Shown here: positions 46,140 to 57,019 of the stretch, piece after piece
Layout: each line of letters starts with the position of its first letter
How positions within the stretch are numbered: the stretch's first letter is position 1
NCBI RefSeq assembly: GCF_907164915.1
Contig: NC_061869.1
Coordinates: forward strand, 17,461,125-17,525,124
Direction of reading: 5' to 3'
DNA: 64,000 nt
Origin: Impatiens glandulifera
Taxonomy: Eukaryota > Streptophyta > Magnoliopsida > Ericales > Balsaminaceae
Notes under the pieces: model-generated
Told to the model about the DNA's origin: nothing
The model's database searches: none
Seen by the model: the letters and a program-made list of their open reading frames with translations, nothing else
Made by a program: the position numbers and the translations under genes

Positions 46140-47952
46140 CCAATTCAAAACTCAAATATTTTCATTTTATTTATTTTTTTTGAAACAATTTTTTTTTTCA
46201 AATATCAAATAACCCATCATAAAAAAGTGAATATTGAAAAAAATAAATGATTGAGCTCCCATCACCCCCTCGGCAACCTCCATATTTAAAAAAAAAATAG
46301 AACTTAAAGATTTATTATAAAAATTCAAATTTGGAAAAAGAAAGGATGAGAACTATATTATATTAAGAGATTTCAACCCTATTAAGAGAATGAAGTCTCC
46401 GAGTTCGATCACTAATTACAAAAAAAACAATTATATTAAGACTTAGATCCTAAAATTTTAAAAGAAAATAAACCTCAGCCATCTTCTTTTTTAAAGAAAG
46501 TTTGAATTTCTTGAAATCTGTTAAGATTGCACCTTATGAGACTTCATTTATGGCCCATCCTCAATAATAACCTAAACACCATCATATTACTATAAATTAA
46601 ATAGGTTAGTGTGCTTTATCTCTCAACATAGAAGTAAACAAATAGTTATAAATAACATACATAATAAAGAAGGGAAAAAAATTGTCCTTTTTGTTGGGTG
46701 TCTTCTTACTTCTTCAACTATGTGTTGCTTATAGTTATTTTCGATCTCCAATCTCTTTATTCTTGTTTTTTTTTGTATTTTTTGATATAGTTTAAAATTT
46801 CTTGGCAGAGAACATGATTATGAATATTATTCTTTCAAATGGGTAAAAAGCAAAAATTTCAAAAGCATGTGTTTTACCCGTGCACTAAACCGTTGAAGCT
46901 AGTAAGAAAGATGGAGCAATGGATGGAAAATGTCGATTTTTTCATGCTACTGCAAAGTCAAAAACGAAAACGAACCCCAAATTGGAGGAAACTAAATATT
47001 TAATATGGGAGAATTTTAGCCTATATGCAATTGGGATAATAAATTGGAATAAAGTTACAATGAATATCAATAAAATATTTCATTATTTCATAAACTATAG
47101 TATATATCATTATAAACCTAAATCATGACATGAATATTTACAAGATTAACTAAAGAGAAGTGTAACAACTTATCTCTTATAAGAATCATATTTTTGGAAA
47201 ACTTTAAGAATAACTACTAATTAATGATCCCATAAATTTGTAAGAACACGTTGTACTTCCTATGAACAAGGAAATGTAAAAGAGAAATATAGATTTGTGT
47301 ACTGTTTAATATTCCAATTATGTGTTTAATATTCCAATTATTTAATATAAATTAATAAAATAACAGTTGATTATAAAAAATAAATAAAAGAAAAATTACA
47401 TTATTTATTTTGTTTGATTGAAGAAGGATTTTTTTTATATATGTTTTTATTGAATTCATACATGTCATCGTAGGTTGGACTTGAAAAAAAAAATATTTGA
47501 GTCAAACTCAAAAAAATCAAAAAATAAATAATATGTAACTTGGAAGAATAACTAAAATATGATCTATAAAATTTATCACACTAAACATTTGGTAGACAAT
47601 AGATAGGTAAATAATAATAATACTATTGTTTTTTAATGATTGGAGTATCTCTCTTAATGTTAATTATTTTATATTAATAATTATTTATTATATAATATAA
47701 TTTGAACTTAAAGAGAATAAAGAAACCTGAAAAATAAAAAATACACATAAATTATAAAACCAATAAAATAATCTTATCAAACTTACCAAAATATAACCAA
47801 AATCCAAATAATCATAATCAAACTATGTTTCAACAAAAATATTAATTAATATATGTATAACATCTCTTTCTTTATCTTTCTCTCAAACAATGCCTTAAAA
47901 ATCTCAATTTCATACTGATAAAAAATATTATGAATGAGCTAGGGTAGGATAA
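46140..47952. other. AT-rich intergenic DNA, no gene recognised
   Basis: Flank of element D that was continuous with 36276-36638 before insertion. Only short frames occur (the longest 69 codons at 46919-47128, with no motif). A 20-bp block with core GTTTAATATTCCAATTAT is tandemly duplicated at 47304-47342. Confidence 0.6.
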
Positions 47953-49091
47953 TGTTAGATAAAATTAGACCGGTTAAATAGAATTTAACAAAAACAAACT
48001 TATTGTGTAGGAATAGTTACAGAATTCAACCGGTTAAGTAACTCAACCGGTTAAGTATATCAACCGGTCAAGCAACCCAAGCGACCATAAACTTAACCGA
48101 TAAAGAAGACAAGACCGGTCAGATAAGAAGGCCAAAATCGTTGGACATTCGGTCAAACCGAAGTCTTCCGGTTAACCTAAACAACCGACCAGTGCAAATA
48201 GATACTTTGAGTATCTGTTAAAGATGATACCAAATGACAGATCCTAGTATTACCATATTCATACAAGTCTGAGGACAATCTGCAGGCTGCAGAAGATCGT
48301 CCAACAAGATCTTTCCACTATAGGATAAATCAGAGACGCAATCCTCCAGGTACAGGCAACTGTCCAACCAACAGTTGCCATACTAAGTAAAATTCAAACC
48401 TAACCGCTTTGACCTATACACCGGAAGTCTAGACCGCCAGGTCTGAATCACTGAACCTCTTCTCAACCAATCAGATTCAAGAAAATGAAATGTGACCGTT
48501 GGCACATCTCACCTATAAAAGAAGGAGCTGAAGAGGAGTAAATGCGGTTACCAGCCCTACCAACTACAAGTTCTAAGATTTATTGCAAGTTTATCTCTCT
48601 ACAAGATTTAGAGCTTAAGTATTTATTTGAAGTGTGATTACAATTTCGGTTAAAATTGTAAGGGTGTTATCGAGCAGAAAATAAGTCTCGATCGAATTGT
48701 GTTTGTGTATTCATTAGTGAATATCCTTCTCGCGGTTTCGAGAGGAAGGGGTGAAGTAGGAGTTTTATCTCCGAACATCCATAAAAACCTGTCTTGTTAT
48801 TTACCTTCTGCCTTATACTCTAACCGATTCTATCTGAACTGACTTACCGAATCCAAAACCGACCTACAATACTCCAAACCGACTTCATCCAAATCCGACT
48901 CTACCTATCTTGTGTGATGCTTCAACCTGAAACAAACCACTTCCGCACTTGAACTCGGTTCAAGGGTTTGTGATAGTTTGTGTAGTATTGAAACCCCGGT
49001 GTTAATCTCTAACCGGATTAATCACCAACTTTGAGTGAAACGCGCTAACCGGCCAGACCCCGGTCCGCCAGCCGTGACCTAGATCCTAACA
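47953..49091 (+). mobile_element. 5' LTR of element A
   Basis: Starts TGTTAGATAAAATTAGACC and ends GACCTAGATCCTAACA, a TG...CA with TGTTAG/CTAACA inverted ends; 1139 bp. The first part has many AACCGGTTAAG-type words. Near 48530 is a CTATAAAAG TATA box, the likely promoter of the element. Confidence 0.9.
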
Positions 49092-49093
49092 AT

Positions 49094-49105
49094 TGGTATC
49101 AGAGT
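49094..49105 (+). other. tRNA primer-binding site of element A
   Basis: TGGTATCAGAGT, 2 nt after the LTR end, complementary to the initiator Met tRNA 3' end except for the last base. Confidence 0.88.
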
Positions 49106-49130
49106 AGTTAGTTTCAATACTCAAGCAAGC

Positions 49131-50794
49131 ATGTCTTTTGATAGGCCCCCAATGCTAGAAGGTGACGACTTTGCCAACTGGAAGGTACGCATGCATCTGC
49201 ACCTAATTACCAAGGATGAGGAGATGCAGTTCATCCTAACTGAAGGACCGGTAAAGATTGACAAAGACAGAAAGGATTGGACAACTGATGATAAGAAAAG
49301 AAACAATCTGGACAACCATGCCAGAAACTGCATCATCAACGGTTTGGACAGGAACACCTTTTGTAAGGTCATAGATTGCACAACCGCAAAGGAAATAGTG
49401 GATATGGTGATTCAAATTCATGAGGGAAACGAAAGAACCAAAGAAAATAAGATAATGGTGGCTACCTAGAAGTTCGAAAACATTAAGATGAAACCGGGAG
49501 AAACGATGAGAGAGTACAATGACCGGTTCACAGATGTGATAGATGAGCTATCAACTCTTGGAAAGAAGTATGACAACAAGTAAATCATCATGAAAGCGTT
49601 AAGGTCTCTTCCAAGTGCATGGGATATAAAGACGATGGTGATGAGGGAATCAAACTGTCTAAGCAAGATGAAGCTACACGATGTATTCGAAGATCTTAAG
49701 GCTTATGAGTTTGAAATGAGATCTAGGATTGAAGATGAAGTTTCTGCTTCAACTTCCACAAAAGCATTGGTCACATCCATAGAACCGGTTGCTCCTGCAC
49801 CGATCAGAACCCTGAACAATTCACAAAGGATGCCATGGTAATGCTTGCACAGAAGTTTGGCAGATTCATGAAGAAAAGCCAACCGACAAACAACACCAAC
49901 TATAACTACGGTGATAAATCTAATGTTAGATGTTATAACTGCAACTGTTTGGGACATTTCAGGTGGGAATGCAGAAAACCGAGGCGGGACGAACGGAAAC
50001 CGGACGATCAGAACCACCGAAATAACTATCCACAAACCGGTGAAGGAAGTGAAGTTCAGAAAGCACTGATAGCCTATGATGGAGGAAGCCTATGGGCACA
50101 CAGTGACAGTGATGACGAACTCACATGTCTAATGGCAAACGAGGAACATGTATTCGACTCTCCTTGTGAAGAATTTACTAAGGATGAGTTATTTAATGCA
50201 CTAAATGATATGGTAGTAGAGTATAAGAACCTATTAACACTAATACCAACCCAACTCAACTTTAGAATCGATCCCATAGAATCAGTCATGTCCGAACCTA
50301 ACACCGGTAGTGTTCAACCTAACGAAATCTTAGAAACCAAGGCAGCACCTGAACTACCCTTTGAGACTGAACTGCTCAAGGAGTCAGTTCTAGAGCTGAC
50401 CGAGGAGGAAGATGCTCGAACCCAGTATCGAATAGCCGCATGGAAAAGATCCAGTGAAATGGTGAATAAAATGTGTAATTATAATAGACATCCCAAATGC
50501 ATGTTTGGTCTCGGATACAAGAACTATAGATCCAGCAACCAGAACCATTCCAACAACATGAGGCTCACAAAGGATAACCTTCCCTTTGTAAGCTTTGTCA
50601 AGAGTTCCTTAACCGACGATGAGGAACAAAGTGCCTCATATCCGGAAGACGAATTAATCTATGTAAGTCCAACTGATTCTGAAAAATGGCTTCACCCTGT
50701 GAAAAGGAAAGCCAACCGGCCCACAGGTAAGAAAGCCAAACCGCATAAGATAAACCAAAGGCCACCTCTGAGTAAGGTTCTCTTAGGAAAATAG
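49131..50794 (+). pseudogene. gag: gag of element A, copia UBN2 type, broken
   Basis: Starts MSFDRPPMLEGDDFANWKVR, 26 nt after the primer site. A first open stretch to 49466 ends at TAG directly after MVAT; the protein-like frame resumes as KFENIKMKPGETM. Another stop (TAA, 49581-49583) and a frameshift near 49810-49830 follow. The piece at 49835-50794 holds the CCHC knuckle CYNCNCLGHFRWEC, an acidic linker (DELTCLMANEEHVF) and a basic end (VKRKANRPTGKKAKPHK). Gag forms the virus-like particle and binds RNA. The TAG after MVAT is shared by element B and corresponds to TAA in element D. Confidence 0.88.
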
Positions 50795-50944
50795 AAAGAC
50801 TCCACACCGAGTGCAGGAAAACTAGTTAAAACCATAACCGGGAAAGTCGTCGGACTTATTAAAGTCTGGATACCTAAGGGACTAATCACCTGTGGACCCA
50901 AGTAAATGTGGGTACCAAATAGTTGTAAATATGTATATTTTGCA

Positions 50945-53900
50945 GGACATGAAGAAACGACTCGGAAACTCTGAATGGTACCTGGACAGCGGTTGTTCCA
51001 GACACATGACTGGAAACAAAAACTTTCTAACCGACATCAGAATAGAAACCGGTGCAATGATTGTCTTCGGTGATAACTCAAGAGGTTGAACTGTGGGAAA
51101 GGGTAAGATTGTCCATGGTAATTTAATAATTGATAATGTACTTTTAGTTGAAAATCTACACTTTAATTTGCTAAGAATTAGTCAAATGTGTGATGATGGA
51201 TACACTGTAGAATTTCTGAAACATGCATGCTTAGTTAAAAACTCCCAGGGTAACATACTACTAACCGGAAATAGACTAGGAAACATATACAAGGTAGACT
51301 GGAAAAATGAAATAGAACATCCGGTTTGTATGGTAGCTAAAACCGATCAAACCTGGCTGTGGCATAAAATGTTAAACCACTTAAACCTGAAAACTTTAAA
51401 CTATATCCGCGGTAAAAAGCTAGTTGAAGGATTTCATGATATTGTATTCAATAAGGATAAGGTTTGTTCAGCATGTCAAATGGGTAAACAAACTAAGTCA
51501 ACCTTTAAGAGTAAAGGACACATTTAGTATAACTGATGCTTAGATCTCCTTCACATGGACCTATTTGGACAGATTAGGGTCGTTAGCCTAGGTGGTATGC
51601 TCTACAGTATGGTAGTTGTTGATGATTATACTAGGTATAAATGGGTAATATTTTTGGATCCAAACGTGAAACCGCATCAAATTTAAATACATTGCTTAAA
51701 CGTTTACAAAATGAAAAATCAACACGCATCAATAACATTAGGAGTGATAGAGGAACCGAATTTACAAATATTACATTAAATGCATTTCTTGATGAATCCG
51801 GTATTAGACATGAGTTGTCTAGTGCTAGGACTCCTCAACAGAACGGCCTGGCCGAGAGAAGAAACCAAACTCTCAAGGAAGCCGCAAGGTCCATGATAGC
51901 TGATTCGGGCGTTGCTCAAAAATTCTGCGCTGAAGCTATCAGTACTGCATGTTACACGCAAAAATCGGTCTTTGATCAACAAATTTCTCAACAAAACACC
52001 ATATGAAGTATACTTTGATTGGATTCCCAACATTAGGTATCTTAAAATTTTCGGTTGTAAATGTTACATTCACATAAATGGCAAAAACTACCTATCTCCT
52101 TTTTTTCATGCTTGGTTACTCAGCAATTAGTAAAGCATATAGAGTGTATAACACTAGAACTTTAACCGTGGAGGAATCTCTTCATATCGTTTTCGATGAA
52201 TCGGTTAAAAGTAACACTGCATCATCCTTTGATCTACACAACAGATTGGAAAACAACAATATCCATTCTGATAGTGAAGATGAGGTTCCGGTTTTCAGAC
52301 GGTTTGTCCATGACCAAATGGGTAATGATGAAACCCAACCAGATCAAGCTGGCATACAGCAGGAAGCTGACACCTCGGTTCAAACCGAGGAAATCGGTCG
52401 GTCTGACACTTTTGTTCAGCCTACCGATATGTCTAACCTTGATCAAGAAAATGGTGATTTGGTAGACACTCCTGAACCGAATCTCAAAAGGAACACAAAT
52501 CATCCTCTTGAGCTAATTATAGGTGACCCTTCAAAACCTGTTCGAACTAGGCAATAAATTCTGGAGGAAAACTTTAATTCCGCTTTCATATCCCAGATTG
52601 AGCCGAAAAAGGTGGATGAAGCATTGTTAGATCCGGATTGGATCTTGGGAATGCAAGAAGAGTTAAACTAGTTTGAGAGCAATAAAGTTTAGTACCTAGT
52701 CCCTAGACCGAAAGATCAACCGGTCATAGGAACAAGATGGGTATTTAGAAACAAACTCAATGAAGACGGTTTGGTCACGAGGAACAAAGCCAGATTAGTA
52801 GCACAAGGATACAAACAGGAAGAAGGCATTGATTTTGAAGAATCATTTGCCCCTGTAGCTCGGATTGAAGCTATTAGGATTTTTCTAGCTTTTGCTGCTT
52901 TCAAAAATTTTAAGGTTTTTCAAATGGATGTTAAAAGTGCATTTTTAAATGGTGACCTACGTGCGGAAGTATATGTTGAACAACCACCCGGTTTTAAGAA
53001 TGTTGACATGCCCAATCATGTATACGGCTTAAATAAAGCACTATACAGTTTAAAGCAAGCTCCTAGAGCCTGATATGCTACACTAACCGCATTTCTGTTA
53101 AAACATGACTTTACCATAGGCTCGATGGTTAAAACCCTATTTAAATTTGAGAAAAATGAACACATCCTACTTGTTCAAATATATGTGGATGACATCATTT
53201 TCGGATCAACCGATCCTAAGCTATGTGATAAATTCTCAACCCTGATGACTAACAAATTTGAAATGAGTATGATGGGAGAATTAAGCTTCTTCCTAGGTCT
53301 TCAAGTTAAGCAACTCGAAGAAGGAACTTTCATAAGCCAACCCAAATACACAAAGGAACTTCTAAGGAAATTTGGGATGAACACATGTTCCTCTGCGGCT
53401 ACTCCAATGAGCTCATCAATCAAACTGGACAAGGATGATGATGGTTAGACAGTAGACCTGACGGCCTACCGAGGAATCATCGGTTCGCTCCTATACCTGA
53501 CAGCAAGTAGACGTGATATACTATTTGCGGTCGGTGTGTGTGGAAGATTCCAGGCAAATCCAAAACAATCTCACTACACAGTCGCAAAGCGAATATTGAA
53601 ATACCTAAAGGGAACCCCTGAAGTCGGTCTATGGTATCCAAAGGACTCATCTTTCAACCTCACAAGTTACTCGGATGCAGATTATGCAGGTTGTAAAGTG
53701 GACAAAAAAGTACCAGCGGAACATGCCAATTCCTAGGTGATCGGCTTGTTTCATGGCACAGCAAGAAACAGACATCGGTTGCCACGTCAACCGCGGAAGC
53801 TGAATATCTAGCAGCCGTAAGTTGCTATTCACAACTCCTGTGGATCCAACAACAACTGTAGGATTTCGGTATCACAGCCGAAGAGTCTCCGATATTCTGT

Positions 53901-54146
53901 GATAACACAAGTGCTATAGCAATCACATACAATCCGGTTCTATATTCTAGAACCAAGCACATAGACAAAAGACATCACTTCATCCGAGAACATGTCATGT
54001 TGAAGCATATCCGGTTGGAATACGTATCAACAGAACAACAAGTAGCCGATATCTTCTCAAAGCCCCTAAAGGAAGCTAAGTTTTCTCACTTCAGAAACAT
54101 ACTCGGTTTAACCGATATGAATCAGCTCATCTCTTCACATGTATAA
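50945..54146 (+). pseudogene. pol: pol of element A: protease, integrase, RT, RNase H, broken
   Basis: Copia order is readable. Aspartic protease WYLDSGCSRHMTG (DSG at about 50985-50993); GAG-pre-integrase with WHKMLNHLNLKTLNYI and VCSACQMGK (51360-51490); integrase core with HMDLFGQI, VVVDDYTRY and SARTPQQNGLAERRNQTLKE (51550-51900); RT from [11 protein letters not shown] (52740) with [13 protein letters not shown] and the catalytic YVDD at 53182-53193; RNase H with SYSDADYAGC (53668), STAEAEYLA and SRTKHIDKRHHFIREH, ending TAA at 54144-54146. Stops (for example TGA in QAPRA-x-YATL at 53071-53073) and several frameshifts inactivate it. Confidence 0.88.
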
Positions 54147-54658
54147 AAGGGAAATCGGTTCGAATAGACAAAACCGGTAGTTCTTCCTAAATTGTCGGAA
54201 TCCGAATTAACCAAGGTACCTATTGAAGAACCGCTTTGTCTATCAGTTATAGTAAACCGATCGGTTACTTAGTGTTTACACTAATCAACCGCATCGGAAC
54301 GAATGACTGAAAACCGACCGGTTTGGAAATAATGTACTCCAGATTATTCAGTTCCCGAACAAAAATGGAAAAATTATCTGTGTTTAGATGTCTTTATTCA
54401 GAAAAGATACCTTTTCAAAGCAAAATGGTCATACCTCAAAAGACGTGAAGATATGATATCTTTCACCGTCTAGACCTATGACTCACATCCTAGGTTGTAG
54501 ACATGCTTATTTCATGCAATATGTTTTACCCTATGGTTAATAAACACTATTACCTGCTACACACTGGATAATACTATCATCCCTCTACTAATATATAAGT
54601 TAGGTAAACCTCAGACAAAACATTCAAGAGTATCAACTTATCGTCTCACTAAGACAAA
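54147..54658 (+). promoter_or_regulatory. Spacer with TATA box before accessory ORF a
   Basis: Follows the RNase H stop. Dense in AACCG/CGGTT words (AAACCGATCGGTTAC, AAACCGACCGGTTT). A TATA box, ATATATAAG, lies at 54591-54599, 60 bp before the ATG at 54659. Confidence 0.5.
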
Positions 54659-55355
54659 ATGTCTCAGTTTCCAAGCATCCTTCAAGTTGATTTCGATTCT
54701 GCTCAAAGTACAGAGCATTATGAAATTTTCAAAATGCTCAAGTCACTTGAAGACACCAGTCTAAAACTTTTTCTAGATGACAAACATGTCATCTTTCCCG
54801 AAACCGTCCTAGAGTTCTTCTATAACGCTAGAGTTTTCCGAGGTACTCCTCACTTTAACACCCACATTCAATCAAGGGTCGGAGGAACCTGTTTGATTTT
54901 TCGGAAAGTGACTTCGCTAGATGCTTCGATCTTCCGAAGCAAGAGATCACTGATCTGAATGTTCCGGCCGGACTAAAAGCCGAAATTTCCTTAAGCTTCT
55001 CTCGGTCAAACCATCTGGTCAGGGACCAAGGTGCTAGGTCATCATTGAGAGCTGAATACCAGCTTCTCAATGATATCATCGGTCGGAGCATCCTAGGAAA
55101 GGATGTGACCAACACCTACTATGCTACAGCTTTCAATATGATGACTGGTCTAGGGTGTTGTTCAACTGGTCTAGAGTGTTGTTCGATGTCCTAATCTAGA
55201 TGATCAACATTCGCCAAACCGGCCTCATCCCTCAGATCAGTTGCCTACTCATGGAACTTGGGGTTCCACTCTGTCCGGGTGAAGGACTGAATCAGGCCCA
55301 GGTCATAACCAAGGAAGTTGCCGACTCATTCTATGAGCGGTTCGAGAAGGCCTGA
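54659..55355 (+). pseudogene. Retroelement accessory ORF (type a), element A, broken
   Basis: Starts MSQFPSILQVDFDSAQS and reads VLEFFYNARVFRGTPHF, then a frameshift near 54885. In the next frame it continues ESDFARCFDLPKQEITDLNV, AEYQLLNDIIGRSILG and FNMMTG up to about 55160, and after a small disruption ends VADSFYERFEKA at 55355. This is the N-terminal domain seen in the type c ORFs, without their long tail; about 230 residues if whole. Function unknown. It lies 3' of pol, the position occupied by env-like genes in some plant LTR elements, but I see no signal peptide or membrane segment. Confidence 0.65.
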
Positions 55356-55819
55356 AAAAGAAAGAACCGACACCGGTCATTAAGTCACTCCTCACTACAA
55401 CCGGTCATTTTGATGTACGCACCGGTTGTATCACTATCCCACTCCATTACGATTCTCGGTTTGGACTATGTTTCCTTCGGCTTCAACTATGTCTCTTTCG
55501 GTTTCTTGTATTTCCCTTTCATTAATGAAAAGTAACTTTTAACTTCCAACTACATGGGAAATTACACAAACTTAGTTACTTTCTAACTAGATTCTCCACC
55601 TCGAGTTCCGCAACCGGTCAAAAGTAACTCCTTCCCAAGGAGTTTTGGAAACATAAATATTCCCTTCATAAATAAGACAAAACTGAATTTCAGCATTAAA
55701 TACCCCTATTTTCCCTCCAATCTCAAATCTATATAAGGAACCCCATCTTATCAATTCAACATACCTCCAATGAAATCAGAATTTCTTAAACTCTCTCTCT
55801 CTTGGCAAAATCTGAAAGC
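55356..55819 (+). promoter_or_regulatory. Spacer with TATA box before accessory ORF b
   Basis: AT-rich and CCGGTT-containing spacer. A TATA box CTATATAAGG at 55729-55738 precedes the ATG at 55820 by about 90 bp; a CTCTCTCTCTTGG leader lies between. Confidence 0.5.
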
Positions 55820-56523
55820 ATGTCGAACCGAACACTAAGAAACTATCTGTGCATTGATTTCGACTCAGTCCTCCAATTTGATGATCTGGAAGTGGTGAAG
55901 GAACTTCTTTTTGAATCCCTAATCGACACCGCCTTCGTGATTTTCTCAAAGAATCCGGACCTATGCTCATTCCAGAAGTAATGGAATTCTTCAGCAATGC
56001 ATCCATGAGTGGAGATGTCATTGTTTCCGTGGTGAAAAGGCGCACCATTTTTATGAATGAAAGCGCATTCGCCCGGATGTTTAATCTGCCAACTGAAGGG
56101 TTTTCCGATTTCCCAACCCGGGTGGGCAGTGCAGCAATTGATTATTCGGAAATGTTCTCCGGATCCAAAGTGCCGGTGGAGAACCACAGTTTGAAAACCC
56201 GCCTTGCCCATCACATCCAACTCCTTCACGACATCGTCAACCGATCCATCATTTGCCAATCTCCGAACCAATACTATTCCAAGAAAGTCTTCGATATGAT
56301 GACCTACATCGTCATCCACAACCCCATAAATTGGTCATCGGTCATTTTTAATAACCTGAGGACTATGGTCGAGACAAAAAAAGGTCTCGGCTACGCCCCC
56401 CACATAAGCCGACTCGTTCTTGCACATAGTCCAAATTTTGGACCGGGTACACCAGCGTACTTATCAAATGTTCTCAATGAGGAAGGTGTGGAGGACAAGC
56501 TCTCTAAAATAATTATTACATAA
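55820..56523 (+). pseudogene. Retroelement accessory ORF (type b), element A, broken
   Basis: Starts MSNRTLRNYLCIDFDSVL; a frameshift lies near 55940, after which the frame 55963-56523 runs unbroken to a TAA: MEFFSNASMSGDVIVSVV, ESAFARMFNLPTEGFSDF, HHIQLLHDIVNRSI, NPINWSSVIFNNLRTMV, then a variable end VEDKLSKIIIT. It is the same fold family as ORFs a and c, about 235 residues if whole. A fragment of this type is also in element C (28085-28386). Function unknown. Confidence 0.68.
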
Positions 56524-57019
56524 GTTATAATCCTGTATCTTGTGTATCTTAAACCGATCTGTATATCGGTCTATATTATGCTCTCTTTCATTGAATGATT
56601 ATTTGAGTTTTTAAGCTAGAAAACCGAGTCAAAATCACAATATTATAATATCTATCTAAATGACTAACCGGCTAAAAATGCTAACTACCTCGTTGACTAA
56701 CCAGTAATTCTGTTGTTTATCATCGGTTAAATAACCGCTTCATAATCGGTTACAAGTACAAACCGTCTCATCGTCGGTTAACCGCATCAAAAGGCCGCTT
56801 AAATTTCCCGCCTATCGGTTGCCGCCCAAAATCTTTTGGAGGGAAAATTCCCGCCCAAAGTTGACATGACAGTTCGCGGCGGTTGAACTTCCAACCCGCA
56901 ACTATAAATAGGGTCCTTAGCCATTTTATTTCATTCTCACGCGAATCGGCTTTCTCTCTCTAGATTTCATATCTTTCAAAACCTTCAATCCTTCGATCTT
57001 TCGTTTTCTTCAACCTACA
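56524..57019 (+). promoter_or_regulatory. Promoter-like region with TATA box before accessory ORF c
   Basis: Contains many ATCGGTTA/AACCG words (56640-56830), then CTATAAATAGGG at 56902-56913 about 117 bp before the ATG at 57020, with a pyrimidine-rich leader (GCTTTCTCTCTCTAGATTTC). The design is the same as upstream of 28902 (+) and 41639 (-). Confidence 0.6.

Noticed and set aside
46919..47128. A 69-codon frame in the AT-rich gap
   Set aside because: No motif, no conserved context and low-complexity surroundings.
54659..57019. Accessory ORFs a and b as retroviral envelope-like genes
   Set aside because: They sit where env would, but show no signal peptide, transmembrane segment or cysteine pattern; the domain is shared with long nucleic-acid-binding-like proteins instead.
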